Assembly: GCA_946481025.1 (NCBI GenBank)
Contig: CAMLNA010000004.1
Span: 1-64,000 of the forward strand
DNA: 64,000 nucleotides
Reading direction: 5' to 3'
Origin: an uncultured Rivibacter sp.
Lineage (GTDB): Bacteria > Pseudomonadota > Gammaproteobacteria > Burkholderiales > Burkholderiaceae
Position 1 is the first letter of the stretch; every line of letters starts with the position of its first letter. Of this stretch, positions 37,300 to 46,167 are shown piece after piece. A program made the position numbers and the translations under genes. The notes beneath the pieces were generated by a model. The model saw nothing but the letters and a program-made list of their open reading frames with translations, had not been told where the DNA came from and did no database searches.

Positions 37300-39015
37300 A
37301 TGAAACGCTTTTCACACCTGTACACCGAGCTCGACGCCACCACGTCCACCAACGACAAGGTGGCGGCGCTGCAGCGCTACTTCGCGAGCGCGGCGCCCGA
37401 AGACGCCGCCTGGGCGGTGTACTTCCTGGCCGGCGGCAAGCCGCGCCAGGTGGTGCCCACGGCGCAGCTGCGGGTGCTTGCCTGCCAGGCGGCGGGCATC
37501 GACGACTGGCTGTTCGAAGAGAGCTACCAGGCCGTGGGCGACCTCGCCGAGACCATTGCCCACGTGCTGCCCGAGCCTGGGCGCGACAGCGACGAGGGCC
37601 TGGCAGCCTGGATCGAGGAGCGGCTGCTGCCGCTGCGCGGCGCCTCGCCGCAAGAGCAGGCCGAGGCCATCCTGCGCTACTGGGAGGAGCTCGACTGGCA
37701 TGGCCGCTTCCTGCTGGCCAAGCTCATCGGCGGCGGCTTCCGGGTGGGCGTGAGCCGGCTGCTGGTGGTGCGGGCGCTGGCTGCCCACGCGGGGCTCGAT
37801 GCCAAGGTCGTGGCGCAACGCATGATGGGCTACACCGACGGCAAGGCCGCCCCCGGCGCGTCACGCTATCTCGCGCTGCTGTCGCACGAGGCCGATGTGC
37901 TGCGCGATGCAGGCCAGCCCTATCCGTTTTTCCTGGCCCACCAGCTCGAGGCCATGGCGCCGCAGGCCATGGCGGCCAGGCTGGGCGATGCGGCCGACTG
38001 GCTGGTGGAGTGGAAGTACGACGGCATTCGTGCGCAACTGGTCAAGCGGGGCGGCCAGGTGTGGGTGTGGTCGCGCGGCGAGGAGCTGGTGACCGAACGC
38101 TTCCCCGAGGTGGTGGCGCTCGGCGCGGCCCTGCCGAACGGCACGGTGCTCGACGGCGAGATCCTGGTCTGGAAGCACGACCGGCCGGCGCCCTTTGCGC
38201 TGCTGCAGCAGCGCATCGGCCGCAAGACGCTCACGAAGAAGGTGCTGGCCGATGCGCCCGTCACCTTCATGGCCTACGACGTGCTCGAGTGGCAGGGCGC
38301 CGACGTGCGCACCATGCCGCAGCGTGAGCGCCGGGCCTTGCTCGAAGGCATCGCGGGCGCGGGCCCGATGCCGATCTCGCCGCTGCAGCAGCGCGGCGGC
38401 TGGGCGGAACTCGCCGCACTGCGCGAGGAGTCGCGCGAGCGGGGCGTCGAGGGCTTCATGCTCAAGCACCATGCGGCGGGCTACGGCGTGGGCCGCACCA
38501 AGGCCCAGGGCACCTGGTGGAAATGGAAGATCGACCCGATGAGCGTGGACTGCGTGCTCGTCTACGCGCAGCGCGGCCACGGTCGCCGCGCGAGCCTCTA
38601 CACCGACTACACCTTCGCCGTCTGGAGCCGGCCGCCGCGCGACGAGGCCGAGGCGGCCGGGGTCGTGGCCGCCATCGAAAGGCGCGAGCCGCCCGTGCCC
38701 GGTGCGCTGCAGCTGGTGCCCTTCGCCAAGGCCTATTCCGGCCTCACCGACGAGGAATTCCGCGAGATCGACCGGGTGATCCGCAACACGACGCTCGAGA
38801 AGTTCGGCCCGGTGCGCAGCCTGAAGCCGACCCTGGTGTTCGAACTGGGATTCGAAGGCATCAACCGCAGCTCGCGCCACAAGAGCGGCATCGCGGTCAG
38901 GTTCCCCCGCATGCTGCGCATCCGCCAAGACAAGCCGCTGCACGAGGCCGACACGCTCGCGAGCCTGGAAGCGCTGATCGCGGCAGGCCCTACGCAAGAC
39001 CCTGCCACGCGGTGA
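37300..39015 (+). CDS. ATP-dependent DNA ligase (bacterial, repair-associated)
   Basis: A 571-residue ligase. The N-terminal DNA-binding domain ends near residue 225; the adenylation motif is WKYDGIRAQL with Lys239; RGEELVTERFPEV (motif Ia/III), DGEILVWK, GFMLKHHAAGYGVGRTKAQG and TWWKWK (motifs IV, V) follow, then an OB-fold. It is of the group that occurs with the metallo-beta-lactamase exonuclease, phosphoesterase and Lhr-type helicase, not LigD. It seals nicks in damage repair; the NAD-dependent LigA would do replication. Its end overlaps the LysE gene by 26 bp. Confidence 0.92.
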   Translation: MKRFSHLYTELDATTSTNDKVAALQRYFASAAPEDAAWAVYFLAGGKPRQVVPTAQLRVLACQAAGIDDWLFEESYQAVGDLAETIAHVLPEPGRDSDEGLAAWIEERLLPLRGASPQEQAEAILRYWEELDWHGRFLLAKLIGGGFRVGVSRLLVVRALAAHAGLDAKVVAQRMMGYTDGKAAPGASRYLALLSHEADVLRDAGQPYPFFLAHQLEAMAPQAMAARLGDAADWLVEWKYDGIRAQLVKRGGQVWVWSRGEELVTERFPEVVALGAALPNGTVLDGEILVWKHDRPAPFALLQQRIGRKTLTKKVLADAPVTFMAYDVLEWQGADVRTMPQRERRALLEGIAGAGPMPISPLQQRGGWAELAALREESRERGVEGFMLKHHAAGYGVGRTKAQGTWWKWKIDPMSVDCVLVYAQRGHGRRASLYTDYTFAVWSRPPRDEAEAAGVVAAIERREPPVPGALQLVPFAKAYSGLTDEEFREIDRVIRNTTLEKFGPVRSLKPTLVFELGFEGINRSSRHKSGIAVRFPRMLRIRQDKPLHEADTLASLEALIAAGPTQDPATR

Positions 39016-39616
39016 ACGCCGCGGTGCCGATCAGCAGGACCGCCACCACCCGCAGCATCAGCCGCTGCGAGCCCGCATCCGATTCCAGCCAGCGCCGGCT
39101 GCGCGCCGCCAGCAAGGCGAGCGAGCCGTAGACGCCCGCCTGCGTGGCGGCGGTGATGATCGCGAGCGCCGCCGCCTGCCACCACACCGAGCCCCGCTCC
39201 GGGTGCACGAACTGCGGCACCACCGCCAGCGTGAACAGGTAGGCCTTCGGGTTGAGCAGGCTGGTCAGCATGGCGCCGCGAAACGCCGCGGCCGGCGAGG
39301 CCCGCGAAGGCGAGCCGATGTCGAGCGCGCCGGCCGGGGCGCGCCACAGGCTCGCGCCGATCCATGCCACGTACAGCGCACCGGCCAGCAGCATGAAGGT
39401 GAAGAGACCCGGCACCAGCTGCAGCACCAGCGCCACGCCGAGCACGCCCATCGCCATGTGGCACAGGCCCCCGGCCATCGTGCCCACCACGGCCGCCAGG
39501 CCGGCGCGACGGCCTCCGGCGAGCGTGTTGCCCAGCACGAAAGCCATGTCCATGCCGGGCAGCACGATGATGCCGAACACGAGGGCAAAGTAGACGGCCA
39601 GTTCGCCAGCTTGCAT
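38990..39616 (-). CDS. LysE/RhtB family exporter
   Basis: A 208-residue polytopic protein with about six membrane segments. It has the family N-terminus (LAVYFALVFGIIVLPGMDMA), the conserved VVGTMAGGLCHMAMG and SLLNPKAYLFTLAVVPQF motif. It probably exports an amino acid or related amine. GAGGTGAC precedes the ATG. It is divergent from a WYL-domain regulator with a perfect palindrome in between, so it is likely the regulator's target. Confidence 0.9.
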   Translation of the reverse strand: MQAGELAVYFALVFGIIVLPGMDMAFVLGNTLAGGRRAGLAAVVGTMAGGLCHMAMGVLGVALVLQLVPGLFTFMLLAGALYVAWIGASLWRAPAGALDIGSPSRASPAAAFRGAMLTSLLNPKAYLFTLAVVPQFVHPERGSVWWQAAALAIITAATQAGVYGSLALLAARSRRWLESDAGSQRLMLRVVAVLLIGTAAFTAWQGLA

Positions 39617-39662
39617 GGGTCACCTCGAAGACGTTCCAGTGGAGAGGCTGCACAGCGTAGGG

Positions 39663-39693
39663 TCGATATAGGACGGATTGGGTCCTATATCGA
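39663..39693. promoter_or_regulatory. Perfect palindromic operator between lysE-type gene and WYL regulator
   Basis: TCGATATAGGAC-N7-GTCCTATATCGA has perfect 12-base arms centred at 39678. It is AT-rich against GC-rich surroundings and sits in the promoter region shared by both divergent genes. It is the obvious binding site of the WYL regulator. Confidence 0.85.
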
Positions 39694-39708
39694 ACTAGAC
39701 TGCCGAGC

Positions 39709-40668
39709 ATGGCCGCCACCCCGACCACCCGCGTCCTTGCCGTGCTGGAGCTTCTCCAGGCGCGCGGCACGGTCGACGGCGCCGAGCTGGCTGAGCGCCT
39801 GCAGGTGGACCGGCGCACCGTGCGGCGCTACATCGCGGCGCTCGCCGAGCTGGGCGTTCCCATCGAGGCGGAGCGCGGCCGCTACGGCGGCTACCGCCTC
39901 ATGCCCGGCTTCCGGCTGCCGCCCCTGATGTTCACCGACGACGAGGCCCTGGCGCTCACCATCGGCCTCGCCGCCGCGCGCCACCTGGGCCTTGCCGAGG
40001 CAGCGCCCGCGGTGGCCAGCGCCCAGTCCAAGCTGGAACGGGTCACGCCGCCGGCACTGAAACGCCGCATCCGCGCCGTGGGCGAGACGATCGCACTCGA
40101 CCTGGCGCGCGCGCCCGCTGCCAACAACGCCGCACTCGTGACGCTGAGCGCCGCGGCGCTGGCGCAGCAGCGGGTGGCCATGCGGTATCTGTCGGCACAG
40201 CAGGAAGCCTCGTCGCGCGAGTTCGACCCGTACGGGCTCGGCTACCGCGGCGGGCGCTGGTACGCGGTGGGCCATTGCCACCTGCGCGGCGGCCTGCGCT
40301 CGTTCCGGCTCGACCGCATCGAGTCGGTGGAGCCGGTGCCGGCGAGCTTCCTGCGGCCCGAGGGTTTCGACGTGCTGGGCCACCTTGCCGAGTCGCTGGC
40401 GACGCTGCCGCGTGCCTTTGCGGTGGAGGTGCTGCTGGCCGCGCCCATCGAGAAGGCCCGCGCCGAGCTGTTCGCCGCCTTCGGCGTGCTGCAGGCGCTG
40501 CCCGGCGGCGGCGTGCTCCTGCGGACCCAGGCCGACTCGCTCGAATGGGTGGCGCGCGAACTGGCGCGCCTGCCGTTCGACTTCGAGGTGCGCAAGCCGC
40601 GCGCCCTCCAGGACGCCGTGGCGGCCCATGCGCGGCGGCTGCTCCGCACCGCCGCGGCAAAGGGGTGA
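39709..40668 (+). CDS. HTH-WYL transcription regulator
   Basis: A 319-residue regulator. The N-terminal winged helix (RVLAVLELLQARGTVDGAEL then LQVDRRTVRRYIAALAELGV) is of DeoR/HTH_11 type; the middle holds the WYL domain (FDPYGLGYRGGRWYAVGHCH followed by SFRLDRIESVEPV) and a WCX-type C-terminal extension. WYL domains sense small or nucleic-acid ligands. It is divergent from the LysE exporter and likely represses or activates it, and itself, through the palindrome at 39663. Confidence 0.92.
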   Translation: MAATPTTRVLAVLELLQARGTVDGAELAERLQVDRRTVRRYIAALAELGVPIEAERGRYGGYRLMPGFRLPPLMFTDDEALALTIGLAAARHLGLAEAAPAVASAQSKLERVTPPALKRRIRAVGETIALDLARAPAANNAALVTLSAAALAQQRVAMRYLSAQQEASSREFDPYGLGYRGGRWYAVGHCHLRGGLRSFRLDRIESVEPVPASFLRPEGFDVLGHLAESLATLPRAFAVEVLLAAPIEKARAELFAAFGVLQALPGGGVLLRTQADSLEWVARELARLPFDFEVRKPRALQDAVAAHARRLLRTAAAKG

Positions 40669-40720
40669 AGGTTGGCCCGGCCTGTGCTACAAGACCAGCC
40701 AGTCCCGACAACAACACTTC

Positions 40721-42433
40721 ATGCTGCACCTGCTGAACCTGCTGGCCGCGATCGCCCTGCTCGTGTGGGGCACGCAGATCGTGCGCACCGGCATCCTGCG
40801 GGTCTTCGGCGAGAACCTCCGCCACGTGCTGGCCAAGAGCACGAGCAACCGGATCTCGGCGCTCCTCGCCGGCATGGGCGTGGCCAGCCTCGTGCAGTCG
40901 GCCACCGCCACCTGCCTGATCGTCTCGTCGTTCGTCGGCAAGGGCCTGGTCGCCACCGCCGCCGCGCTGGTCGTGATGCTCGGTGCCGACGTGGGCACCG
41001 CGCTCATGGCGGTGGTGTTCTCGTTCGACCTGTCGTGGCTGTCGCCGCTGCTCATCTTCTCGGGCGTGGTGATGTACATCTCGCGCGAGAAGACCACCGT
41101 GGGGCGCCTGGGCCGGGTGGCCATCGGCCTCGGGCTCATCACGCTGGCGCTGCAGCTCATCGTCGAAACGACCCGGCCGCTCACCCAGTCGCCGGTGCTG
41201 CGCGAGATCATCGTCGCGCTGCCCAACGAGATCTCGCTCGACATCCTGCTGGGCGCGCTGCTCACCGTGATGGCCTATTCGAGCCTGGCCATCGTGCTGC
41301 TCACCGCCACGCTGGCCTCGCAGGGGCTGGTGCCGGTGACCGTGGCGCTCGGCCTCGTGCTGGGCGCCAACCTGGGCAGCGGCTTCCTCGCGATGCTGTC
41401 GACGGCGCGGGCCGACGTGGCCACGCGCCGCCTGCCGGTGGGCAACCTGCTGTTCAAGCTGGGCGGCTGCGCCATCGCGATCCCGCTGCTGCCGCAGGCT
41501 CACGTGCTGCTGCAGGAGTACGTGCACGTGGTGCAGCATCAGGTGGTGCTGTTCCACCTCGGCTTCAACATCCTGCTGGCGCTGGTGTTCGCAGGATTCA
41601 CCGGCCCGTTGGCAAAGGCGCTCGAACGCTGGCTCGTGGCGCCCGCGGCGCCGCCGGGCAGCACCCGGCCGCAACACCTCGACAAGCTGGCGCTGGCCAC
41701 GCCGTCGCTGGCCATCTCGTGCGCGGCCCGCGAGGCGCTGCACCAGGCCGACGTGGTGGAGACCATGCTGCGCGGCATCCTGCCGGTCATCCGCAACAAC
41801 GACCTCGTGCTGGCCGAGCAGCTGCGCGACATGGACGACACGGTGGACGACCTGTACTCGGCCATCAAGTTCTACCTCACGCAGGTGTCTCGCGAGGCGC
41901 TGTCCGAAAAGGAAAGCCGGCGCTGGGCCGACATCATCTCCTTCACCATCAACATGGAGCAGATCGGCGACATCATCGAGCGGGTGCTGGAGGACGTGGA
42001 GGACAAGAAGATCCGCAAGAACCGCCGCTTCTCCGAGGCCGGCATGGGCGAGATCGCCGACCTTCACGAGCGCCTGGTGTCCAACCTGCGCCTGGGCATG
42101 AGCGTGTTCCTGCACGGCAACGTGCGCGACGCGCGCCGCCTGCTCGAGGAAAAGGCCCAGTTCCGCGACCTCGAGTACCGCTACGCCAACACCCACATCG
42201 CGCGCCTGCGCGACAACACGGCAGACAGCATCGAGACCAGCTCGCTGCACCTGGACCTCATCAGCGACCTCAAGCGCATCAACTCGCACATCTGCTCGAT
42301 CGCCTACCCGATCCTCGAATCGGCCGGCGCGCTGACGCAGACCCGGCTGCGCCATTCGCGGCTGGCGGCGATGGACAGCGAGCAGGGCACCGACACCCAG
42401 GCATCGCGCTTGCACGGCACGCACGACGGCTGA
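40721..42433 (+). CDS. Na/Pi cotransporter-like membrane protein
   Basis: A 570-residue protein. The N-terminal half holds two Na/Pi-cotransporter repeats (SLVQSATATCLIVSSFVGKG and MAYSSLAIVLLTATLASQGL, each with the QSA/YSS-type motif). From about residue 345 a cytoplasmic PhoU-like helical domain follows (MDDTVDDLYSAIKFYLTQVS, NMEQIGDIIERVLED). It probably moves phosphate out of or into the cell with sodium, controlled by the PhoU-like part. Confidence 0.9.
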   Translation: MLHLLNLLAAIALLVWGTQIVRTGILRVFGENLRHVLAKSTSNRISALLAGMGVASLVQSATATCLIVSSFVGKGLVATAAALVVMLGADVGTALMAVVFSFDLSWLSPLLIFSGVVMYISREKTTVGRLGRVAIGLGLITLALQLIVETTRPLTQSPVLREIIVALPNEISLDILLGALLTVMAYSSLAIVLLTATLASQGLVPVTVALGLVLGANLGSGFLAMLSTARADVATRRLPVGNLLFKLGGCAIAIPLLPQAHVLLQEYVHVVQHQVVLFHLGFNILLALVFAGFTGPLAKALERWLVAPAAPPGSTRPQHLDKLALATPSLAISCAAREALHQADVVETMLRGILPVIRNNDLVLAEQLRDMDDTVDDLYSAIKFYLTQVSREALSEKESRRWADIISFTINMEQIGDIIERVLEDVEDKKIRKNRRFSEAGMGEIADLHERLVSNLRLGMSVFLHGNVRDARRLLEEKAQFRDLEYRYANTHIARLRDNTADSIETSSLHLDLISDLKRINSHICSIAYPILESAGALTQTRLRHSRLAAMDSEQGTDTQASRLHGTHDG

Positions 42434-42486
42434 AGGCTTGCGCAGCGGTCCGCAACGCCGGCCTGTCGACAGACTGGAGGCCTTGC

Positions 42487-43350
42487 GTGCGACACCGACA
42501 CATCGACGTGGGCGGACACGCCATCTTCTACCGCGAGGACGGCCCGGCCGATGCGCCGGTGCTGCTGCTGCCTCACGGCTACCCATGTTCGTCGTACCAG
42601 TACCGACGGCTTTTGCCGGCGCTCGCGGACCGCTGGCGCACGCTGGCCCCGGACTTTCCGGGCTTCGGCTACAGCGCCACGCCCGATCCATCGGCATTTG
42701 CATACGACTTCGACGGCTATGCGGATGTGCTGGCCAGGTTTGCGGACGCGCTCGGCCTGTCGCGCTATGCGCTGTGGCTGCACGACTACGGCTCGCAGAT
42801 CGGGCTGCGCCATGCCATTGCCCACCCCGGGCGCGTCGCGGCGCTGGTGATCCAGAACGGCGACATCTACGAAGACGTGCTCGGCCCCAAGTACGCGGCC
42901 ATCCAGGCCTACTGGCGGGAGAAGACGCCGCAGACGCACCGCGCGCTGGAGGAGGCCGTCAGCGAAGAAGGCTTCCGGCACGAGTTCGTGGGCGAGGTGG
43001 GTACCGAGGTGGCCGAGCGCGTGCCGCCCGACCTCTGGAAGCTGCACTGGCCGTTGATGGACACGCCGGTGCGCCGCCGCATCAGCGTGGGCCTGATGGA
43101 AAAGCTGGAAGAGAACCTGACATGGTTTCCGCGCTACCAGGCCTGGCTGCGCGAGCGCCAGCCGCCCACGCTCATCGTCTGGGGGCCCGAGGACGGCTAC
43201 ATGCCGGCCGAGTCGGCACGCGCCTACCTGCGTGATCTGCCGCAGGCGCAGCTGCACCTGCTGGAAGGCGCGGGCCACTGGCTGCTGGAAACGCACTTCG
43301 ACGAGGCGCTGCCGCTGGTGCGCGGCTTCCTGTCGCGCGCGCTCGCCTGA
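42487..43350 (+). CDS. Alpha/beta hydrolase with Asp nucleophile (epoxide hydrolase/dehalogenase-like)
   Basis: A 287-residue enzyme. HGYPCSSYQYR gives the HGxP oxyanion motif at residue 30; the nucleophile elbow is LWLHDYGSQIG, so the nucleophile is Asp100 and not Ser; VWGPEDGYMP and GAGHWLLETH carry the acid and the His. An Asp nucleophile is known in epoxide hydrolases and haloalkane or fluoroacetate dehalogenases. Start GTG, six bases after GGAGG. Confidence 0.88.
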   Translation: MRHRHIDVGGHAIFYREDGPADAPVLLLPHGYPCSSYQYRRLLPALADRWRTLAPDFPGFGYSATPDPSAFAYDFDGYADVLARFADALGLSRYALWLHDYGSQIGLRHAIAHPGRVAALVIQNGDIYEDVLGPKYAAIQAYWREKTPQTHRALEEAVSEEGFRHEFVGEVGTEVAERVPPDLWKLHWPLMDTPVRRRISVGLMEKLEENLTWFPRYQAWLRERQPPTLIVWGPEDGYMPAESARAYLRDLPQAQLHLLEGAGHWLLETHFDEALPLVRGFLSRALA

Positions 43351-43354
43351 CGGC

Positions 43355-44737
43355 TCAGCGGGCCAGCAGCTCCATCGCCGGCACGAAACGTCCGGCGATG
43401 GCCGCGGCGCCGTCGTGCCGGTGGTCCGTGACCACCCAGCGTCCGCCCACCATCACGTCGCGCCAGGGCCGCCCGGGGCTCGAGAACACCAGGGCGTCCA
43501 GCGTGTGCGAGGCCGGCACGCCGAGCAGGTTCGGGCTCGACACGTCCACCACCAGCGCATCGGCCCGCGCACCGGGCACGAGGCCCCATTGCGGGAAGCC
43601 GGCAGCGCGCGCGCCGGCCTGCTGCGCCAGCTTGAACAGCCGTGCCGCGGTGCTGGGCTGGCAGCGCTCGGGCGCTGCACTCACGTTGCGCTGCCGCAGT
43701 GCGAGGCGCTGGCCGTAGTCGAGCCAGCGCAGCTCTTCGGGCCAGGAGCGGGTGACCTGGCTGTCGGAGCCGATGGCCAGCGGCACGCCGGCGGCCAGCC
43801 AGCCCGGCAGGTCGGCCAGGCCGTCGCCGAGGTTGGCTTCGGTGCCCGGGCACAGCACCACGCCGGCCCCGCTGGTTGCCACGGCCTCGATCTCGGCGGG
43901 TGTGCTGTGGGTGGCATGCACCAGCTGCCAGCGGGCGTCGAGCCGCGCGTGGTGCGCGAGCCACTCGATGGGGCGCTGGCCGGTGGCCGCCTCGCAATCG
44001 GCCACCTCACGCCACTGCTCGGCCACGTGCACGTGGATCGGGCCGTCGAACGAACCGGCCAGGCGCTCGAGGGTGGCGATGGATTCGGGTGCCGCCGCTC
44101 GCAGCGAGTGCACCGCGAGGCCGGCCTTCAGCAGCGGCCGGCTGCTGGCGGCAAGCGCCTGCGCGGCCTGCCACACGTCTTGCGCGCCGGCGCGAAAGCG
44201 CCGCTGGTCTTCGCGCAACGCAGGCTGGGTGAAACCCGCGCGTTCATAGAGCACCGGCATCACGGTCAGGCCGATGCCGGCCTGCGCCGCGGCGTCGGCC
44301 AGTGCCCAGCTCAGGGCCAGCGGGTCGTCATACGGACGGCCGTCGGGCGCGTGCTGCAGGTAGTGGAACTCGCACACGTGCGTGTAGCCGCCGCGCAGCA
44401 GCTCCACGTACAGCTGCGCGGCCACCGCCTGCAGCTGCCCGGGCGAGATGCGCAGCGCCACGCGGTACATCCGGTCGCGCCACGACCAGAAGTCGTCTTC
44501 GCCGCTGTCGCGCCGCTCGGCCAGGCCGGCCATCGCGCGCTGGAAGGCATGGCTGTGCGCGTCGACCAGCCCGGGCAGCACCGGGCCGGCCAGGCGTTGC
44601 GCTCCGGGCGGGCAGGGCACGCCCGTGCGCACCTCGGCCCAGCGGCCGTCGCCGCCCACCCCCAGCAGCACGTCGGCCTGCCAGCCGTCCTGCAGCCAGG
44701 CCTGCGGCGCCCACAGCGGCGGATGCGGCGAGCTCAT
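43355..44737 (-). CDS. hutF: Formimidoylglutamate deiminase
   Basis: A 460-residue amidohydrolase. The metal site is VDAHSHAFQRAM (His61 and His63), then HVAEQWREVADCEAATGQRP, LVHATHSTPAEI and IGSDSQVTRSWPEELR with the catalytic Asp. These match HutF, which deiminates N-formimidoyl-glutamate to N-formylglutamate. The ATG at 44737 follows GGAGG and overlaps the hutG stop (ATGA). It is the last gene of the leftward hut operon. Confidence 0.95.
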   Translation of the reverse strand: MSSPHPPLWAPQAWLQDGWQADVLLGVGGDGRWAEVRTGVPCPPGAQRLAGPVLPGLVDAHSHAFQRAMAGLAERRDSGEDDFWSWRDRMYRVALRISPGQLQAVAAQLYVELLRGGYTHVCEFHYLQHAPDGRPYDDPLALSWALADAAAQAGIGLTVMPVLYERAGFTQPALREDQRRFRAGAQDVWQAAQALAASSRPLLKAGLAVHSLRAAAPESIATLERLAGSFDGPIHVHVAEQWREVADCEAATGQRPIEWLAHHARLDARWQLVHATHSTPAEIEAVATSGAGVVLCPGTEANLGDGLADLPGWLAAGVPLAIGSDSQVTRSWPEELRWLDYGQRLALRQRNVSAAPERCQPSTAARLFKLAQQAGARAAGFPQWGLVPGARADALVVDVSSPNLLGVPASHTLDALVFSSPGRPWRDVMVGGRWVVTDHRHDGAAAIAGRFVPAMELLAR

Positions 44738-45528
44738 GCCGGCCTCCAGGCGAGCATGGTTTCGAGCAGCCGGCGCAGCAAGGGCTGCACCCGCGCGGCG
44801 GCGGCCTCGTCGTAGTCGAACGGCGGCACCTCCTGCATGTAGCAGTGCCAGCACATCTCGAGCTGGACGGCATGCACGCCTTCGCCGGGCCGCCCGTAGT
44901 GGCGGGTGATGTAGCCACCCTTGAAGCGGCCGTCCACCACCTGCGTGTAGTCGCGCTGCGAGGCCAGCAGCGTGGCCAGCCGGGTTCGCAAGCCGGCGTC
45001 GCAGCTCGCGCCGTTGGCGGTGCCGAGGTTCAGCTCGGGCAGCCTGCCTTCGAAGAGCCAGGGCAGCTCGCCCTTGATGCTGTGGCCGTCGAACAGCACG
45101 GCATGGCCGTGTTCTGCGCGCAGGCGCGAGAGTTCGCCTTGCAGCGCGTCGTGATAGGGCTGCCAGCAGGTCTCGCGGCGCTGCGCCACTTCGGCCGCGC
45201 CGGGCGCCTGGGCCTCGCGGTACAGCGGCTCGCCGGTGAAAAAGCGCGTCGGGCACAGCTCGGTGTTGCTGGCGCCCGGGTACATCGGCGTGTCGTCGGG
45301 CGGGCGGTTCAGGTCGATCACGTAGCGCGCGAAGCGCGGCACGATGAGGCTCGCGCCCAGTTCGCGCACGAAGCCGTACAGGCGTTCGAGGTGGCGGTCG
45401 GCGTCTTCCACCGCCAGGGCGCGCGGCTCGAAGCGGGCCTGCAGCTCAGGCGGGATCTCGGTGCCGACGTGCGGCAGGCTCACGAGCAGCGGTCGGGTGC
45501 CGCGGTGCAGGGTGTGGGTGGTGTTCAT
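44734..45528 (-). CDS. hutG: N-formylglutamate deformylase
   Basis: A 264-residue enzyme of the N-formylglutamate amidohydrolase family. Conserved parts are RPLLVSLPHVGTEIPPELQ near the start, LIVPRFARYVIDLNRPPDD, HAVLFDGHSIKGELPWLFEG and QLEMCWHCYM. It completes histidine breakdown by HutF's route, giving glutamate and formate. It overlaps hutF and follows hutD by nine bases. Confidence 0.95.
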   Translation of the reverse strand: MNTTHTLHRGTRPLLVSLPHVGTEIPPELQARFEPRALAVEDADRHLERLYGFVRELGASLIVPRFARYVIDLNRPPDDTPMYPGASNTELCPTRFFTGEPLYREAQAPGAAEVAQRRETCWQPYHDALQGELSRLRAEHGHAVLFDGHSIKGELPWLFEGRLPELNLGTANGASCDAGLRTRLATLLASQRDYTQVVDGRFKGGYITRHYGRPGEGVHAVQLEMCWHCYMQEVPPFDYDEAAAARVQPLLRRLLETMLAWRPA

Positions 45529-45537
45529 GGAGCTTGC

Positions 45538-46143
45538 TCAAGTGTCCAGCGGCATGGCGCCCATCCACCATGCGCGCAGCGCCCCGGCCGGTGCCTGCGG
45601 CACGAAGCGCCACACGCCGTCGGGCGCGGCCTGCCACCAGGCCAGCACGTGGGCCGGCACCGGCCATTGCGCGCCGTCATCGCGCCGCAGCACGCCGGGC
45701 ACCGTGGTGTAGAGCGCGTGAACGCCGGCGGCGCAGAAGCGCGGCTCGCCCGCACGCACCGCGTCGAACGCACCGACCGCCTGGCCGCGCCTCACCATCA
45801 GGTTGAGGTCGCGCGTGGCGCCGTTGCGCAGGGTGCAGTCCGGTGCCAGGGCGCCGTCGAAGCGGTACGGTTCGCTGGCCGTGCCGAGCGACAGGGAGGC
45901 GTCATTGCCAGGGGGCTGAAGCCGTACCCCTTGGCCGTCGAGCACGACGAACCATCGCTCGATGCCAGGGTAGGCCGAGAACGGACCGTCGCCTTCGATG
46001 TCGGCCACGCTCACTCGCAGCACCCAGTCGTGCGGCGTGGGCCAGGCCAGCAACTCGCGCGTCAGGCCGCCGCCGTTGCGCCACGGCCGGGGCGCGACAT
46101 CGGCGGTCGGCACGAGGCGAACGTCTGCCGGGGGGTGTTTCAA
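45538..46143 (-). CDS. hutD: HutD/Ves cupin-like protein
   Basis: A 201-residue bicupin-like protein of the HutD/Ves family: PRPWRNGGGLTRELLAWP at the start, LRVSVADIEGDGPFSAYPGI and ERWFVVLDGQGVRL follow. In pseudomonads HutD is thought to moderate hut expression, possibly by binding formylglutamate or urocanate. The start is TTG (not ATG), supported by AGGAG seven bases upstream. Confidence 0.9.
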   Translation of the reverse strand: MKHPPADVRLVPTADVAPRPWRNGGGLTRELLAWPTPHDWVLRVSVADIEGDGPFSAYPGIERWFVVLDGQGVRLQPPGNDASLSLGTASEPYRFDGALAPDCTLRNGATRDLNLMVRRGQAVGAFDAVRAGEPRFCAAGVHALYTTVPGVLRRDDGAQWPVPAHVLAWWQAAPDGVWRFVPQAPAGALRAWWMGAMPLDT

Positions 46144-46167
46144 AGCGGCTCCTGCAACAGCCAGCGC

